From Candidatus Kapaibacterium sp. (GTDB lineage Bacteria; Bacteroidota; Ignavibacteria; Palsa-1295), in contig JANWLI010000066.1 of assembly GCA_025450975.1 (NCBI GenBank), positions 1 to 18,618 on the forward strand: a stretch of DNA of 18,618 nt. The letters run 5' to 3'. Below, piece by piece: positions 1-7,996 of this stretch. Position 1 is the first letter of the stretch; each line of letters starts with the position of its first letter. The notes beneath the pieces are model-generated. The model searched no databases. It was not told the DNA's origin and was given only the letters and a program-made list of their open reading frames with translations. Both the position numbers and the translations under genes were made by a program.

Positions 1-209
1 AGAATCTTCCTAATATCGGACTTCGCATACACGCGTAACTCCGGCGTTAAGCAGATGATACTATCGCCATACAACTGCAGACTCCTCACCGAAACACCAA
101 TGCCATCTTTCGGAAAGACAAGTGCATAGCCACGATCAAAGTTGATCGTCTGCGCCGGGCAGGTGATCGCCGTAAGAACTAACGTAGCCGTTAAAAGGAG
201 AGACCTCAT
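1..209 (-). CDS. Exported protein, N-terminal part only
   Basis: Reading leftwards from an ATG at 209, the frame stays open to the window edge, giving about 69 residues of an incomplete protein. The N-terminus MRSLLLTATLVLTAITCPAQ is a typical Sec signal peptide with a likely signal peptidase I site after PAQ. A cysteine lies near the site, but ITC is not a canonical lipobox. The visible mature part has alternating hydrophobic residues (beta-type) and I recognise no family. The start is 7 nt after the stop of the lipoprotein gene at 217-615, so the two are probably co-transcribed. The sequence just upstream (TTAATTTG) is one base from a -7 box, so a separate promoter is possible. Function unknown. 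Confidence 0.6.
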   Translation of the reverse strand, partial: MRSLLLTATLVLTAITCPAQTINFDRGYALVFPKDGIGVSVRSLQLYGDSIICLTPELRVYAKSDIRKI

Positions 210-216
210 ACGCAAA

Positions 217-615
217 TTAATGGATACGAAATGTAGCAAGGAATATGGCAAAGAGGACCAGTAGCACAACGCCGGCACCGGCAAGCACTGCAAGACCGGT
301 ACCTGCACCGTCGGTTTCGCGCGATTCGCAGTTGATCTCCAGGATATTCTCGAGCGGCGTGCTCGTCGGCTTATTTTCGATGCTGAAGCCGATCACTTTC
401 CGCTCCATCGTCGTATCCTTGACATCGACAACGTAACGGGCCCCGGCAATATCGTAGTAGATGACATCGCCCTTTTTCGTGACGATCGACGTGATCTTCT
501 TATCGCGGAAATCGAGGGTTTCACTAACGAGGTAGTTGAACTCGCGGGTCGACTGGCATCCGACGATCCAGCCACTAAGAAGCAGGAGGAAAGCGAACCG
601 GGCTCTGTGCCACAT
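217..615 (-). CDS. Small lipoprotein with C-terminal membrane helix
   Basis: 132 residues. The N-terminus has a positively charged stretch, a leucine-rich core and the lipobox IVGC, with Cys20 as the expected lipidated residue. Residues about 25-95 are polar with short beta-like runs (for example DVIYYDIAGARYVVDV). Residues about 105-129 form a strongly hydrophobic helix ending FRIH, so the protein would be anchored at both ends. I do not recognise the family; the same layout is common among uncharacterised Bacteroidota lipoproteins. It is divergent from the oxoamine synthase fusion and probably in one transcript with the exported protein downstream (7-nt gap). No Shine-Dalgarno sequence is visible. 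Confidence 0.65.
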   Translation of the reverse strand: MWHRARFAFLLLLSGWIVGCQSTREFNYLVSETLDFRDKKITSIVTKKGDVIYYDIAGARYVVDVKDTTMERKVIGFSIENKPTSTPLENILEINCESRETDGAGTGLAVLAGAGVVLLVLFAIFLATFRIH

Positions 616-702
616 ATGTGCTATGGGGTTGGCGAATGATACTTCTTTGAGACGTAAGCTATGACAATTTGTTGCAGCGGGCCGTTCCGTCTCTGAAACC
701 CG

Positions 703-710
703 TATTTTTG
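703..710 (+). promoter_or_regulatory. -7 promoter box (TATTTTTG) for the oxoamine synthase fusion
   Basis: Exact match to the Bacteroidota -7 consensus TAnnTTTG, 25 nt before the GTG at 735. No convincing -33 TTTG lies at the usual 19-22 nt spacing. Transcription would start around 716. The first ATG after that (718) is immediately followed by TAG, so it cannot start the gene. The same TATTTTTGCA string recurs at 11591, before another gene. Confidence 0.5.
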
Positions 711-734
711 CATATTAATGTAGTTAAGAATTCT

Positions 735-3134
735 GTGGACATATTTCAGAAAGCAGTAGAGTTTACCAGGGCCGATGACGTCAAAAAAGCGGGATACTAC
801 CCGTATTTCCGCCCTATTGAGGCCAACGAAGGCCCGGTCGTCCGAATGGAAGGCCGCGACGTCATCATGGCGGGCTCGAATAATTACCTCGGTCTTACCC
901 GCGATCCGCGCGTCATCGAGGCGTCGATTGCAGCCATCAGACAGTACGGCACCGGCTGCTCCGGATCGCGCTACCTGACCGGAACCCTCGACCTTCACGT
1001 CCAACTCGAGCTCGAGCTCGCAGAGTTCTTCCAGAAGGAATCCTGCCTGCTCTTTTCGACCGGCTACCAGACCGCGCAGGGCGTCATCCCGTCGCTTGTC
1101 GGACGCGGCGAATACGTCATCGGCGATAAGGATAACCATGCCTGTATCGTCGCAGCGAATCTGATGACAAAGGGTATGTATGGCGAAGTCATTCGTTATA
1201 ACCACTTCGACAATGCCGACCTCGAACGCCGCCTTTCGCGCATTCCGCTCGAAGCAGGGAAGTTTATCGTAACCGATGGCGTCTTCTCGACAACCGGCGA
1301 GCTCGTCGATTTGCCGGAGATCATCCGGCTTGCAAAGAAGTATAATGCACGCGTCATGTGCGACGATGCGCATGCATCGGGCGTCGTCGGCGTCGGCGGC
1401 CGCGGAACGGCCAGCCACTTCGGTCTCGTCGACGAATGCGACCTGACAATGGGCACGTTCTCGAAGACCTTCGCTTCGCTCGGCGGCTTTGTCGTCGGTC
1501 CGGAGCGCGTGATCAACTACATCAAGCATACGTCGCCTGCACTGATCTTCAGCGCAAGCCCGACGCCTGCATCCGTTGCAGCTGCACTTGCAGCACTCCG
1601 CATTCTCCGCGAAGAGCCGGAGCGGATGCAGCATCTCCTGGAGAATGCGCAGTACATGCGTGACGGCTACAAAGCCCTCGGCTTTAAGATCATTGAAAAC
1701 ACAACGGCCATCGTGCCCGTCATCGTCGGCGATGACACGAAGGCATTCGTGTTCTGGCGCAAGCTCTACGATGCAGGCGTCTTCGTAAATGCCTTTATCT
1801 CTCCTGGTGTGCCGGATGGCATGCAGATGATGCGTACGAGCTACATGGCAACGCACGAGAAGCATCACCTCGACCGCATTCTCGAACTCTTCAAGGATAT
1901 CGGCGAAGAGCTCGGCGTCCTTGATGAGATGGATGCCGCTGCTGCAGAAGTCACTCGCTCATTGGCGCACGAAGAATACAAGCTAAAGAACAAGCTGAAG
2001 ATCGGTGAAGCAACGTCGCGCAAGGACAAGCTCCGCTTCGTTCGCATGGTTTGGGATCTCTATAATGACGAACCGAACTGGACACCGCCGCTCGAGATGG
2101 ACCGCATGCGTCTCATCGACGAGAAGCGCAATCCATTCTACACGCATGCAGAAGCAAAGTTCTGGCTTGCTGAAGATGGCGGACAGGTCGTCGGCCGCAT
2201 TGCTGCGATCATCAACCACAGCCACAACAAGCTGCATAACGATAAGGTCGGTTTCTTCGGATTTTTCGAGTCGGTCAACAATCAGGAAATAGCGAACGCT
2301 CTCATCAAGACGGCCTCGGAATGGCTGCAGCTTAGCGGCATCACTGCGATCCGCGGACCGATCAGCCCGTCGATCAACGATGAAGTAGGTCTGCTTGTCA
2401 ATGGCTATGATAAACCGGCAGCATTTATGATGCCGTATCATCTGCCGTACTACGGCAAGCTTCTTGAGAATGCTGGTTTCAAAAAAGCTGTCGATACCCT
2501 TGCCTGGAAGCTTGATGCTGAGAAGACGCTGACACCAAAGCTCAAGCGCGTTACCGATATGATGCGCGAACGCACGGATATCCGTATTCGTAATCTCGAC
2601 ATGAAGCATTACGATCGCGACGTCGCCATCATCAAAGATCTCTATGCAAAGGCATGGGAAGAGAACTGGGGAGCTGTGCCGCTCACCGACGAGGAGATCG
2701 ATATGCTCGCCAGCGAACTCAAGCAGATCGTTGAGCCCGAATACATTCTCTTTGCCGAGAAGAAGAAGACGGACGATACGGTCGAGACCGTCGGCTTTAC
2801 GCTCACCATTCCCGATATCAACAAGGCCTTCCGTGCAGGTAAGCAGATCCCACGCGGAATGCTAAATCTGCCGACGGCGATCACGAATCTCATGACCCAG
2901 AAGAAGGCGATTGATACGGTTCGTATCATCCTCCTCGGCGTTACCAAGCAGTACCATGGGCGCGGTATCGATGCTCTTCTCTATCGCGAGACGCTCGAAC
3001 GGGCGCAGAAGAATGGTATCCAGTATGGCGAAGCATCCTGGGTACTTGAGGATAACACTGCGATGAATAAGGCAGCCGAGGCAATGTCCGGCGAGGCTTA
3101 CAAGCGGTACCGCGTCTACGAAAAGAGCATCTAG
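735..3134 (+). CDS. Serine palmitoyltransferase-like alpha-oxoamine synthase fused to a large GNAT acyltransferase
   Basis: 799 residues from the GTG at 735. This start gives the N-terminus (M)DIFQKAVEFT, as expected for bacterial serine palmitoyltransferases; the frame stays open to a TTG at 669, but the promoter at 703 argues against starting there. Residues 1 to about 405 are a PLP fold-type I alpha-oxoamine synthase. Seen are GSNNYLGLT, the PLP-stacking His135 in DNHACI, CDDAHASG (Asp211, His213) and the Schiff-base Lys244 in GTFSKTFASLGGF. The last motif is closer to serine palmitoyltransferase than to KBL or BioF. Residues about 425-799 are a GNAT-like domain of the YghO-like type with GPISPSINDEVG and PYHLPYYGKLLENAGF. 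Single-domain oxoamine synthases are about 400 aa, so this is a true two-domain fusion. Known of the family: serine plus acyl-CoA gives 3-ketosphinganine, and bacterial ceramide synthases are reported as GNAT-superfamily enzymes. Inferred: a sphingolipid/ceramide-type enzyme. An amino-ketone product with another fate remains possible. Confidence 0.85.
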   Translation: MDIFQKAVEFTRADDVKKAGYYPYFRPIEANEGPVVRMEGRDVIMAGSNNYLGLTRDPRVIEASIAAIRQYGTGCSGSRYLTGTLDLHVQLELELAEFFQKESCLLFSTGYQTAQGVIPSLVGRGEYVIGDKDNHACIVAANLMTKGMYGEVIRYNHFDNADLERRLSRIPLEAGKFIVTDGVFSTTGELVDLPEIIRLAKKYNARVMCDDAHASGVVGVGGRGTASHFGLVDECDLTMGTFSKTFASLGGFVVGPERVINYIKHTSPALIFSASPTPASVAAALAALRILREEPERMQHLLENAQYMRDGYKALGFKIIENTTAIVPVIVGDDTKAFVFWRKLYDAGVFVNAFISPGVPDGMQMMRTSYMATHEKHHLDRILELFKDIGEELGVLDEMDAAAAEVTRSLAHEEYKLKNKLKIGEATSRKDKLRFVRMVWDLYNDEPNWTPPLEMDRMRLIDEKRNPFYTHAEAKFWLAEDGGQVVGRIAAIINHSHNKLHNDKVGFFGFFESVNNQEIANALIKTASEWLQLSGITAIRGPISPSINDEVGLLVNGYDKPAAFMMPYHLPYYGKLLENAGFKKAVDTLAWKLDAEKTLTPKLKRVTDMMRERTDIRIRNLDMKHYDRDVAIIKDLYAKAWEENWGAVPLTDEEIDMLASELKQIVEPEYILFAEKKKTDDTVETVGFTLTIPDINKAFRAGKQIPRGMLNLPTAITNLMTQKKAIDTVRIILLGVTKQYHGRGIDALLYRETLERAQKNGIQYGEASWVLEDNTAMNKAAEAMSGEAYKRYRVYEKSI

Positions 3135-4718
3135 CTATAGCGGCGAACGCATCTTGTATACATCGAAATGCGATGTACCATAGAGCGAATCGTACTGCGA
3201 TGCGTATGAGCTGAAGAAGGGATCTGCAAAGAAGCGATCCCGCGAGTCCTTGTCGCTTCCATTGATGAAGGTATAGTAGTCACCTTTCTCAATGATGAGA
3301 TACTCCGGCCGCTGCTCTCTAAGCTGTCCTTGCAGCTTAGCAGTCCATGACTGCGGCGTCCAGGCAGTAGAGAGCGGCGTATTCGTCAGGCAGATCGTTG
3401 TCGGACGTTTGCCAAGCAACGAGTAGATCTGGACATGATTTCCCCAGAAGAAGATCGTATCTTCTGCCTTGAGTTGAGGCCTGAGTTCTTTCTCAATTAA
3501 TTGCATCTCCTTCAGCGGGAAGTATCCTTCTTTCTGATCGAGGATCTCTGCTTCATTAATGCCTGCTATTCGATAGTATGGCCACCGAATCGGTTGTCGT
3601 AATGAAAGCAGTGGAGAGTAGAAGCAGAAGGCAGCGACCGCTCCGAGGATAAGAACACGCTTGATGAAGTTCGGTGATGACTTCCATGATGCGGCGATCA
3701 GCCGGACAACTTCTATTAGGCCGATAGCAGCGATCGGCGCAAAGGCCCAAAGCACTTTCAGGTAATGATAATGGAAGAACTTCCGCTCATATATAGTTGC
3801 GAGTAGGCCGATGCCGAGATGGATCGAACAAAGGACGATGATCGAGTTCATGCGGCCTCTCTCTTTTCTTCCGTAATGGACGTACAAGCCGACAGCAGCA
3901 CAGACGATCACCGACAACGAGAAGACTTCGACAAGCACCATCTGGAAGAGCCGCAGGTACCTGTCGGCAACGGTCTCGAACGAAAGCAGCGACTCGATCG
4001 ACGAGTAGCCGCCAAGCCAGGTCAGAGATTCAAGCCAGGTATCAAGACCGCCGATCATGCTGAAAAGACCGACAAACGCGGCAAGACCGAGAGCAAGGCC
4101 TGCGAAGGTGATGATCGAAAATCTGACCTTCTCTTTTAGCGAGATCGTATCTCTGGTAAAGAGCCAGATAAGTGTTCCGATCGGGATCGTCAGCAAGGTA
4201 TACTTCAGCAGGAAGAGCAGGACACCGAGCAAGCCAAGCAATAGGCCTCTCTTCGTAAGTGCTGTCCGGTCTTTCTCGAAGCTAAGTCCGATGTTGATCG
4301 AAAGTAGTATCGGGACGAGCGCAAAGGTTTCGGCTTGTGCCGTCATCCAGTATCCGGTGCCGGCATAGATCATAATGTTGATGAGAACGGCAATGCTGCT
4401 TACTGTTCTGCTCAGGCCGTTACGTTCGAGGAGACGGAAGAAGAGCCACATGGCTGCGAGCTGATAGAGCGCATCGAAGATGCGGATCGCAGCATCATGA
4501 TCGCCGAAGATCGTTGTCGCCAGGGCATAGATATAGAAGATGACAGGCGGCTTCGTATCGAGGAAGTCGCGAAAGGGAACGGCGCCTTCTCGTACGAGAT
4601 TGCCGCCGATCCGAAAGGCAGATTGATCATAACCGGCAGGATAGCAAATCATCGCCGCCAGGATGAGAATGCAGCACGATGCAGCAACGACTAATATCCG
4701 CTTTTCCGTGGATGGCAT
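3135..4718 (-). CDS. GT39/ArnT-like membrane glycosyltransferase
   Basis: 527 residues from the ATG at 4718. The frame extends to 4841, but that would overlap holB and its promoter, and a perfect -7 box lies just before 4718. The layout is that of GT-C glycosyltransferases (PMT/ArnT/GT39). A first transmembrane helix (about 8-27) is followed by the acidic motif Asp31-Gln32 in a periplasmic loop, then FLDTKPPVIFYIYA (about 52-65), the usual second conserved loop motif. Some ten more hydrophobic helices run to about residue 375. The last ~140 residues form a soluble domain with WGNHVQIYSLLGKRP. Such enzymes transfer sugars from polyprenyl-phosphate donors to lipids or proteins on the periplasmic side; donor and acceptor cannot be told from sequence. 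Its stop codon abuts that of the oxoamine synthase fusion. Confidence 0.75.
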   Translation of the reverse strand: MPSTEKRILVVAASCCILILAAMICYPAGYDQSAFRIGGNLVREGAVPFRDFLDTKPPVIFYIYALATTIFGDHDAAIRIFDALYQLAAMWLFFRLLERNGLSRTVSSIAVLINIMIYAGTGYWMTAQAETFALVPILLSINIGLSFEKDRTALTKRGLLLGLLGVLLFLLKYTLLTIPIGTLIWLFTRDTISLKEKVRFSIITFAGLALGLAAFVGLFSMIGGLDTWLESLTWLGGYSSIESLLSFETVADRYLRLFQMVLVEVFSLSVIVCAAVGLYVHYGRKERGRMNSIIVLCSIHLGIGLLATIYERKFFHYHYLKVLWAFAPIAAIGLIEVVRLIAASWKSSPNFIKRVLILGAVAAFCFYSPLLSLRQPIRWPYYRIAGINEAEILDQKEGYFPLKEMQLIEKELRPQLKAEDTIFFWGNHVQIYSLLGKRPTTICLTNTPLSTAWTPQSWTAKLQGQLREQRPEYLIIEKGDYYTFINGSDKDSRDRFFADPFFSSYASQYDSLYGTSHFDVYKMRSPL

Positions 4719-4723
4719 TACAG

Positions 4724-4756
4724 CAAAAATACCGCATCTGGCACAATAGGACACAA
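4724..4756 (-). promoter_or_regulatory. Promoter of the GT39-like gene, leaderless
   Basis: On the minus strand a -33 TTG (4756-4754) is followed after 22 nt by TATTTTTG (4731-4724), an exact TAnnTTTG box. The ATG at 4718 comes only 5 nt after the box, so the predicted transcript starts at or within a few nt of the start codon. Confidence 0.6.
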
Positions 4757-4781
4757 GATCATTCGGAATTGACCTTCTTCG

Positions 4782-4789
4782 TAACTTTG
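4782..4789 (+). promoter_or_regulatory. -7 promoter box (TAACTTTG) of holB, leaderless
   Basis: Exact TAnnTTTG match ending 4 nt before the GTG at 4794, so the mRNA would begin at the start codon. No good -33 element is visible. It sits back to back with the promoter of the GT39-like gene in the same 75-bp interval. Confidence 0.55.
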
Positions 4790-4793
4790 CACT

Positions 4794-5930
4794 GTGTGGA
4801 CTAAGATCATAGGGCAAGACCGCGTCAAGCGGATCCTTCAACAGGCCATCCGTTCCGGAAAGCTGCCGAACGGCTACCTTTTTACCGGCACCGAAGGCAT
4901 CGGTAAGGACGCCGTCGCCATCGAATTCGCTAAGGCGCTCAACTGCGACACGCCGCTGGCTGGTGGCACCGAAGCATGCGATACCTGCGCGGCCTGCAAG
5001 GCGATCGGGACGTTCCAGTCGCCGCTGATCCGCATGGTCTTTCCGCTTGCGAAGACCGATAGCTGGTCACAGAAGGACATCGACGAAGAGATCGGCCTTG
5101 CATCGGAGCAACTTGCGCTGAAAGCTGACGATCCGTACCATAACATCGTCCTGCCGAAAGCTCTTGAGATCAAGCTTGACCAGATCCGCACCATTCGTCT
5201 GGAAGCTTCGCGTAGCGTACAGACTGGCAAGAAGCGAGTTATTATCATATGCGAAGCAGATACGATGCGTACCGAAGCGCAGAATGCACTACTGAAGACT
5301 CTCGAAGAGCCGCAGGCTTCGACGCTGTTCATCCTGACAAGCTCGAATCCCGCAAGACTCTTTGCGACGATCCAGTCTCGCTCTCAGGACATTCGATTCG
5401 ATCTGCTTAACCCTGTCGATATTCAACAAAAGCTTGTCGACGAGAATGAAGTTGAGCCGAAGCAAGCTGAATTCCTCGCCAGACTATCCGGCGGCAGCCT
5501 AACCGTTGCCCGCAACATGGCAAGCGAAGACATACTCGAGTTACGAAAGAAAGTTGTACAGTTCTTGCGCGTCGGACTTTCGCGCAGCCGGAAGAATCTG
5601 ATCGCCGAACTCGATGGCGTCATCCCACGTCGGGGAAGCGAATTTATGGAGCGGCGGCAAACCGTTGAGCAACTGCTCCGCCTGTTTGCGATCTGGTTCA
5701 GGGATGCGCTGGCACTTGTCAGCAATAACAAGGACAGCATCATTAATACAGACTTGATGGACGACCTGACGAAGTTTACCTCACGCTTTGGCGACCCATC
5801 GCGGCTTGTCAGGGCACTGCATATCGTGCAGCGGGCAGCGAGCGATACACGACTGCAGTTGCAGCTTCGTGAAGTTCTTATTACCATGTCGATCGAGCTC
5901 GAGGAAACCCTTCTTCCAAAGGCCGCGTAA
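4794..5930 (+). CDS. holB: DNA polymerase III delta-prime subunit
   Basis: 378 residues, the usual length for a clamp-loader delta-prime subunit. The AAA+ fold is seen in order: IIGQDRVKRIL at the start, the P-loop GTEGIGKD (32-39), and a zinc module with Cys51, Cys62, Cys65 and Cys68. Then follow EADTMRTEAQNALLKTLEEP (about 153-172) and a sensor-1 region FILTSSNPARLFATIQSRSQ, where the usual SRC motif reads SRS. As part of the clamp loader it helps place the beta clamp on primed DNA. In many delta-prime proteins the P-loop is degenerate, but here its lysine is present, so DnaX-like ATP binding cannot be excluded; the short length favours HolB. GTG start, no Shine-Dalgarno, probably leaderless. 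metG follows after 23 nt. Confidence 0.85.
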   Translation: MWTKIIGQDRVKRILQQAIRSGKLPNGYLFTGTEGIGKDAVAIEFAKALNCDTPLAGGTEACDTCAACKAIGTFQSPLIRMVFPLAKTDSWSQKDIDEEIGLASEQLALKADDPYHNIVLPKALEIKLDQIRTIRLEASRSVQTGKKRVIIICEADTMRTEAQNALLKTLEEPQASTLFILTSSNPARLFATIQSRSQDIRFDLLNPVDIQQKLVDENEVEPKQAEFLARLSGGSLTVARNMASEDILELRKKVVQFLRVGLSRSRKNLIAELDGVIPRRGSEFMERRQTVEQLLRLFAIWFRDALALVSNNKDSIINTDLMDDLTKFTSRFGDPSRLVRALHIVQRAASDTRLQLQLREVLITMSIELEETLLPKAA

Positions 5931-5939
5931 TTAGCCATT

Positions 5940-5947
5940 TACATTTC
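5940..5947 (+). promoter_or_regulatory. Possible -7 box (TACATTTC) before metG
   Basis: Seven of eight positions match TAnnTTTG. It ends 6 nt before the metG ATG, the same geometry as for holB, the GT39-like gene and the B12-binding gene. No -33 element is visible and metG could equally be read through from holB. Confidence 0.3.
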
Positions 5948-5953
5948 TCTTCA

Positions 5954-7984
5954 ATGCCGAAACGGACTCTCGTAACTGCTGCACTTCCATATGCGAACGG
6001 ACCCATTCACATCGGCCACCTGGCCGGCGTCTATGTGCCCGCCGATATGTATGTCCGCTACAAGCGTCTCAAAGGCGAAGAGATCCTCTTCATTTGCGGC
6101 TCGGATGAGCACGGCGTTCCGATCACGATCAGCGCCGACAAAGAAAAGGTGACGCCGAAAGCGATCGTCGATCGCTACCATGAACTGAATAAGAAGTCGT
6201 TCGAGAGACTCGGCATCTCCTTCGACTACTACGGACGAACATCGAGCGAAGAGCATCGCAAGGTATCGCAGGAGTTCTTCCTGCATCTTTTAGAGAACGG
6301 CTTTATCGATACAAAAGAAGAGCCGCAACTCTATGACGAAGAAGCGAAGATGTTCCTGCCGGATCGATATGTTGAGGGGACATGTCCTGTCTGCTCGAAT
6401 CCGGATGCACGCGGCGATCAATGCGACAACTGCGGTACGTATCTTAATCAGACCGAACTGATCAATCCGCGCTCGAAAGTCAGCGGCTCAAAACCCGTCG
6501 TTCGTCCGACGAAACATTGGTACTTCAAGCTTTCGGCATTTCAAAAAGACCTTGAAAACTTCATCGAGTCGTATGCAGGGAAGTGGCGCGATACCGTTGT
6601 GCAGCAAGCCCGCAGCTGGCTCAAGTCCGGTTTACAGGACCGGCCGATCACGCGCGACCTCGATTGGGGCGTGCCCGTGCCGCTCGAAGGCGCTGCAGGT
6701 AAGGTGCTCTATGTATGGTTCGATGCGCCAATCGGCTACGTAACGGCAACGAAAGAGCACTTGCCAGATAACTGGCAATACTGGTGGGCCGAAGATAAAG
6801 ACCTCGAATGGCTCTGCTTTCTCGGCAAAGACAACATCGTTTTCCATACGATCATGTTTCCGGCAATGCAGATGGGCTACAATAAAGACGGGAGCTTCAC
6901 GTATCGGTTGACGACGAACGTACCCGCCAACGAGTTCATGAATCTCGAAGGCCGCAAGCTGTCGAAATCCCGTGGCTGGACGATCGAGCCACACGAGATC
7001 CTCGATCGCTACGATGCAGATATCATTCGCTATACGATCGCCTGCAATCTTCCGGAATCGAAAGACTCCGATTTCTCCTGGAAGGACCTGCAGGCGCATA
7101 CGAATAACGAGCTGGCAGATATCCTCGGCAACTATGCGAACCGGACGCTGACGTTCGTCAAGAACAACTTTGACGGCAAAGTCCCGGATGCTGCAAGTGA
7201 TGAGCAGTATCTCAATTCCATTGGCGAGGCAGCTAAAGAGATCGGCAGTCTATACGAAAAGTGCAGGCTTCGCGAAGCGACGGCTGCAACGTTCGATATC
7301 ATCCGATCGGCCAACAAGTACTTCAACGATCATGAACCATGGAAGCTGATCAAGTCGAATAGAGACGATGCGGCCAAGGTCCTGAGGACTTGTCTCGAAG
7401 TCTTGCGGGCAGTAAGTACCTATATTGCGCCGATCCTGCCGAATACGTCGGATCGAATCAACGGAATGCTGAGTATTCCTGCAGGTAAGATTACCTGGGA
7501 TAACGCCCATCTTGCATTACTCACAGGCCATGCACCATTGGGCGAGATAAAGGTGCTCTTTCCGAAACTTGAAAACGAACAGATCGAAGCAGAGTTAACA
7601 CGTATGCAGGAAATGGCAACAAAGGCCGAGCAGCAGACTGCTCCGGTCGTATCGAATGCGAAGATCACCATCGACGACTTCAAAAAGATCAAGCTAAAAA
7701 CAGCCAAGGTACTCGAAGCTGAAGCTGTTCCGAAGTCCAAGAAGCTTCTGAAGCTACAGGTTGCTGTCGGCGATGAACGCCGCCAGATCGTCGCAGGCAT
7801 TGCAGAGAAGTATACGCCGGAGTCGATCGTCGGCAAGACGATCGTCATCGTTGCCAATCTCGAATCTGCCAAGCTTATGGGTATTGAGTCGCAGGGCATG
7901 CTGCTTGCTGTCAATGATGATAAGGGAGTAGTGTCGCTCATAACTTCAGAGAAGGAATCTTCAGACGGATTGGAAGTACGATAA
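5954..7984 (+). CDS. metG: Methionyl-tRNA synthetase with C-terminal tRNA-binding domain
   Basis: 676 residues, full length for the long MetG form. It charges tRNA-Met with methionine in the cytoplasm. Seen are the class I signature HIGH (19-22) within ALPYANGPIHIGHLAG, a zinc knuckle with Cys144, Cys147, Cys157 and Cys160, and the catalytic loop KLSKS (335-339). The helical anticodon-binding domain spans about 365-540. Residues about 570-676 form the EMAP-II/Trbp111-like tRNA-binding domain, with QIVAGIAEKYTPESIVGK and NLESAKLMGIESQGM. No damage is visible. It lies 23 nt after holB and 12 nt before the MFS gene, so the three probably form one operon. Confidence 0.97.
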   Translation: MPKRTLVTAALPYANGPIHIGHLAGVYVPADMYVRYKRLKGEEILFICGSDEHGVPITISADKEKVTPKAIVDRYHELNKKSFERLGISFDYYGRTSSEEHRKVSQEFFLHLLENGFIDTKEEPQLYDEEAKMFLPDRYVEGTCPVCSNPDARGDQCDNCGTYLNQTELINPRSKVSGSKPVVRPTKHWYFKLSAFQKDLENFIESYAGKWRDTVVQQARSWLKSGLQDRPITRDLDWGVPVPLEGAAGKVLYVWFDAPIGYVTATKEHLPDNWQYWWAEDKDLEWLCFLGKDNIVFHTIMFPAMQMGYNKDGSFTYRLTTNVPANEFMNLEGRKLSKSRGWTIEPHEILDRYDADIIRYTIACNLPESKDSDFSWKDLQAHTNNELADILGNYANRTLTFVKNNFDGKVPDAASDEQYLNSIGEAAKEIGSLYEKCRLREATAATFDIIRSANKYFNDHEPWKLIKSNRDDAAKVLRTCLEVLRAVSTYIAPILPNTSDRINGMLSIPAGKITWDNAHLALLTGHAPLGEIKVLFPKLENEQIEAELTRMQEMATKAEQQTAPVVSNAKITIDDFKKIKLKTAKVLEAEAVPKSKKLLKLQVAVGDERRQIVAGIAEKYTPESIVGKTIVIVANLESAKLMGIESQGMLLAVNDDKGVVSLITSEKESSDGLEVR

Positions 7985-7996
7985 CAGATCATCCCC

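Noticed and set aside
621..1868. 415-codon minus-strand frame opposite the oxoamine synthase
   Set aside because: Mirrors the strongly conserved plus-strand PLP enzyme; it is Cys/Arg/Asp-rich with no recognisable motif, so a codon-bias shadow.
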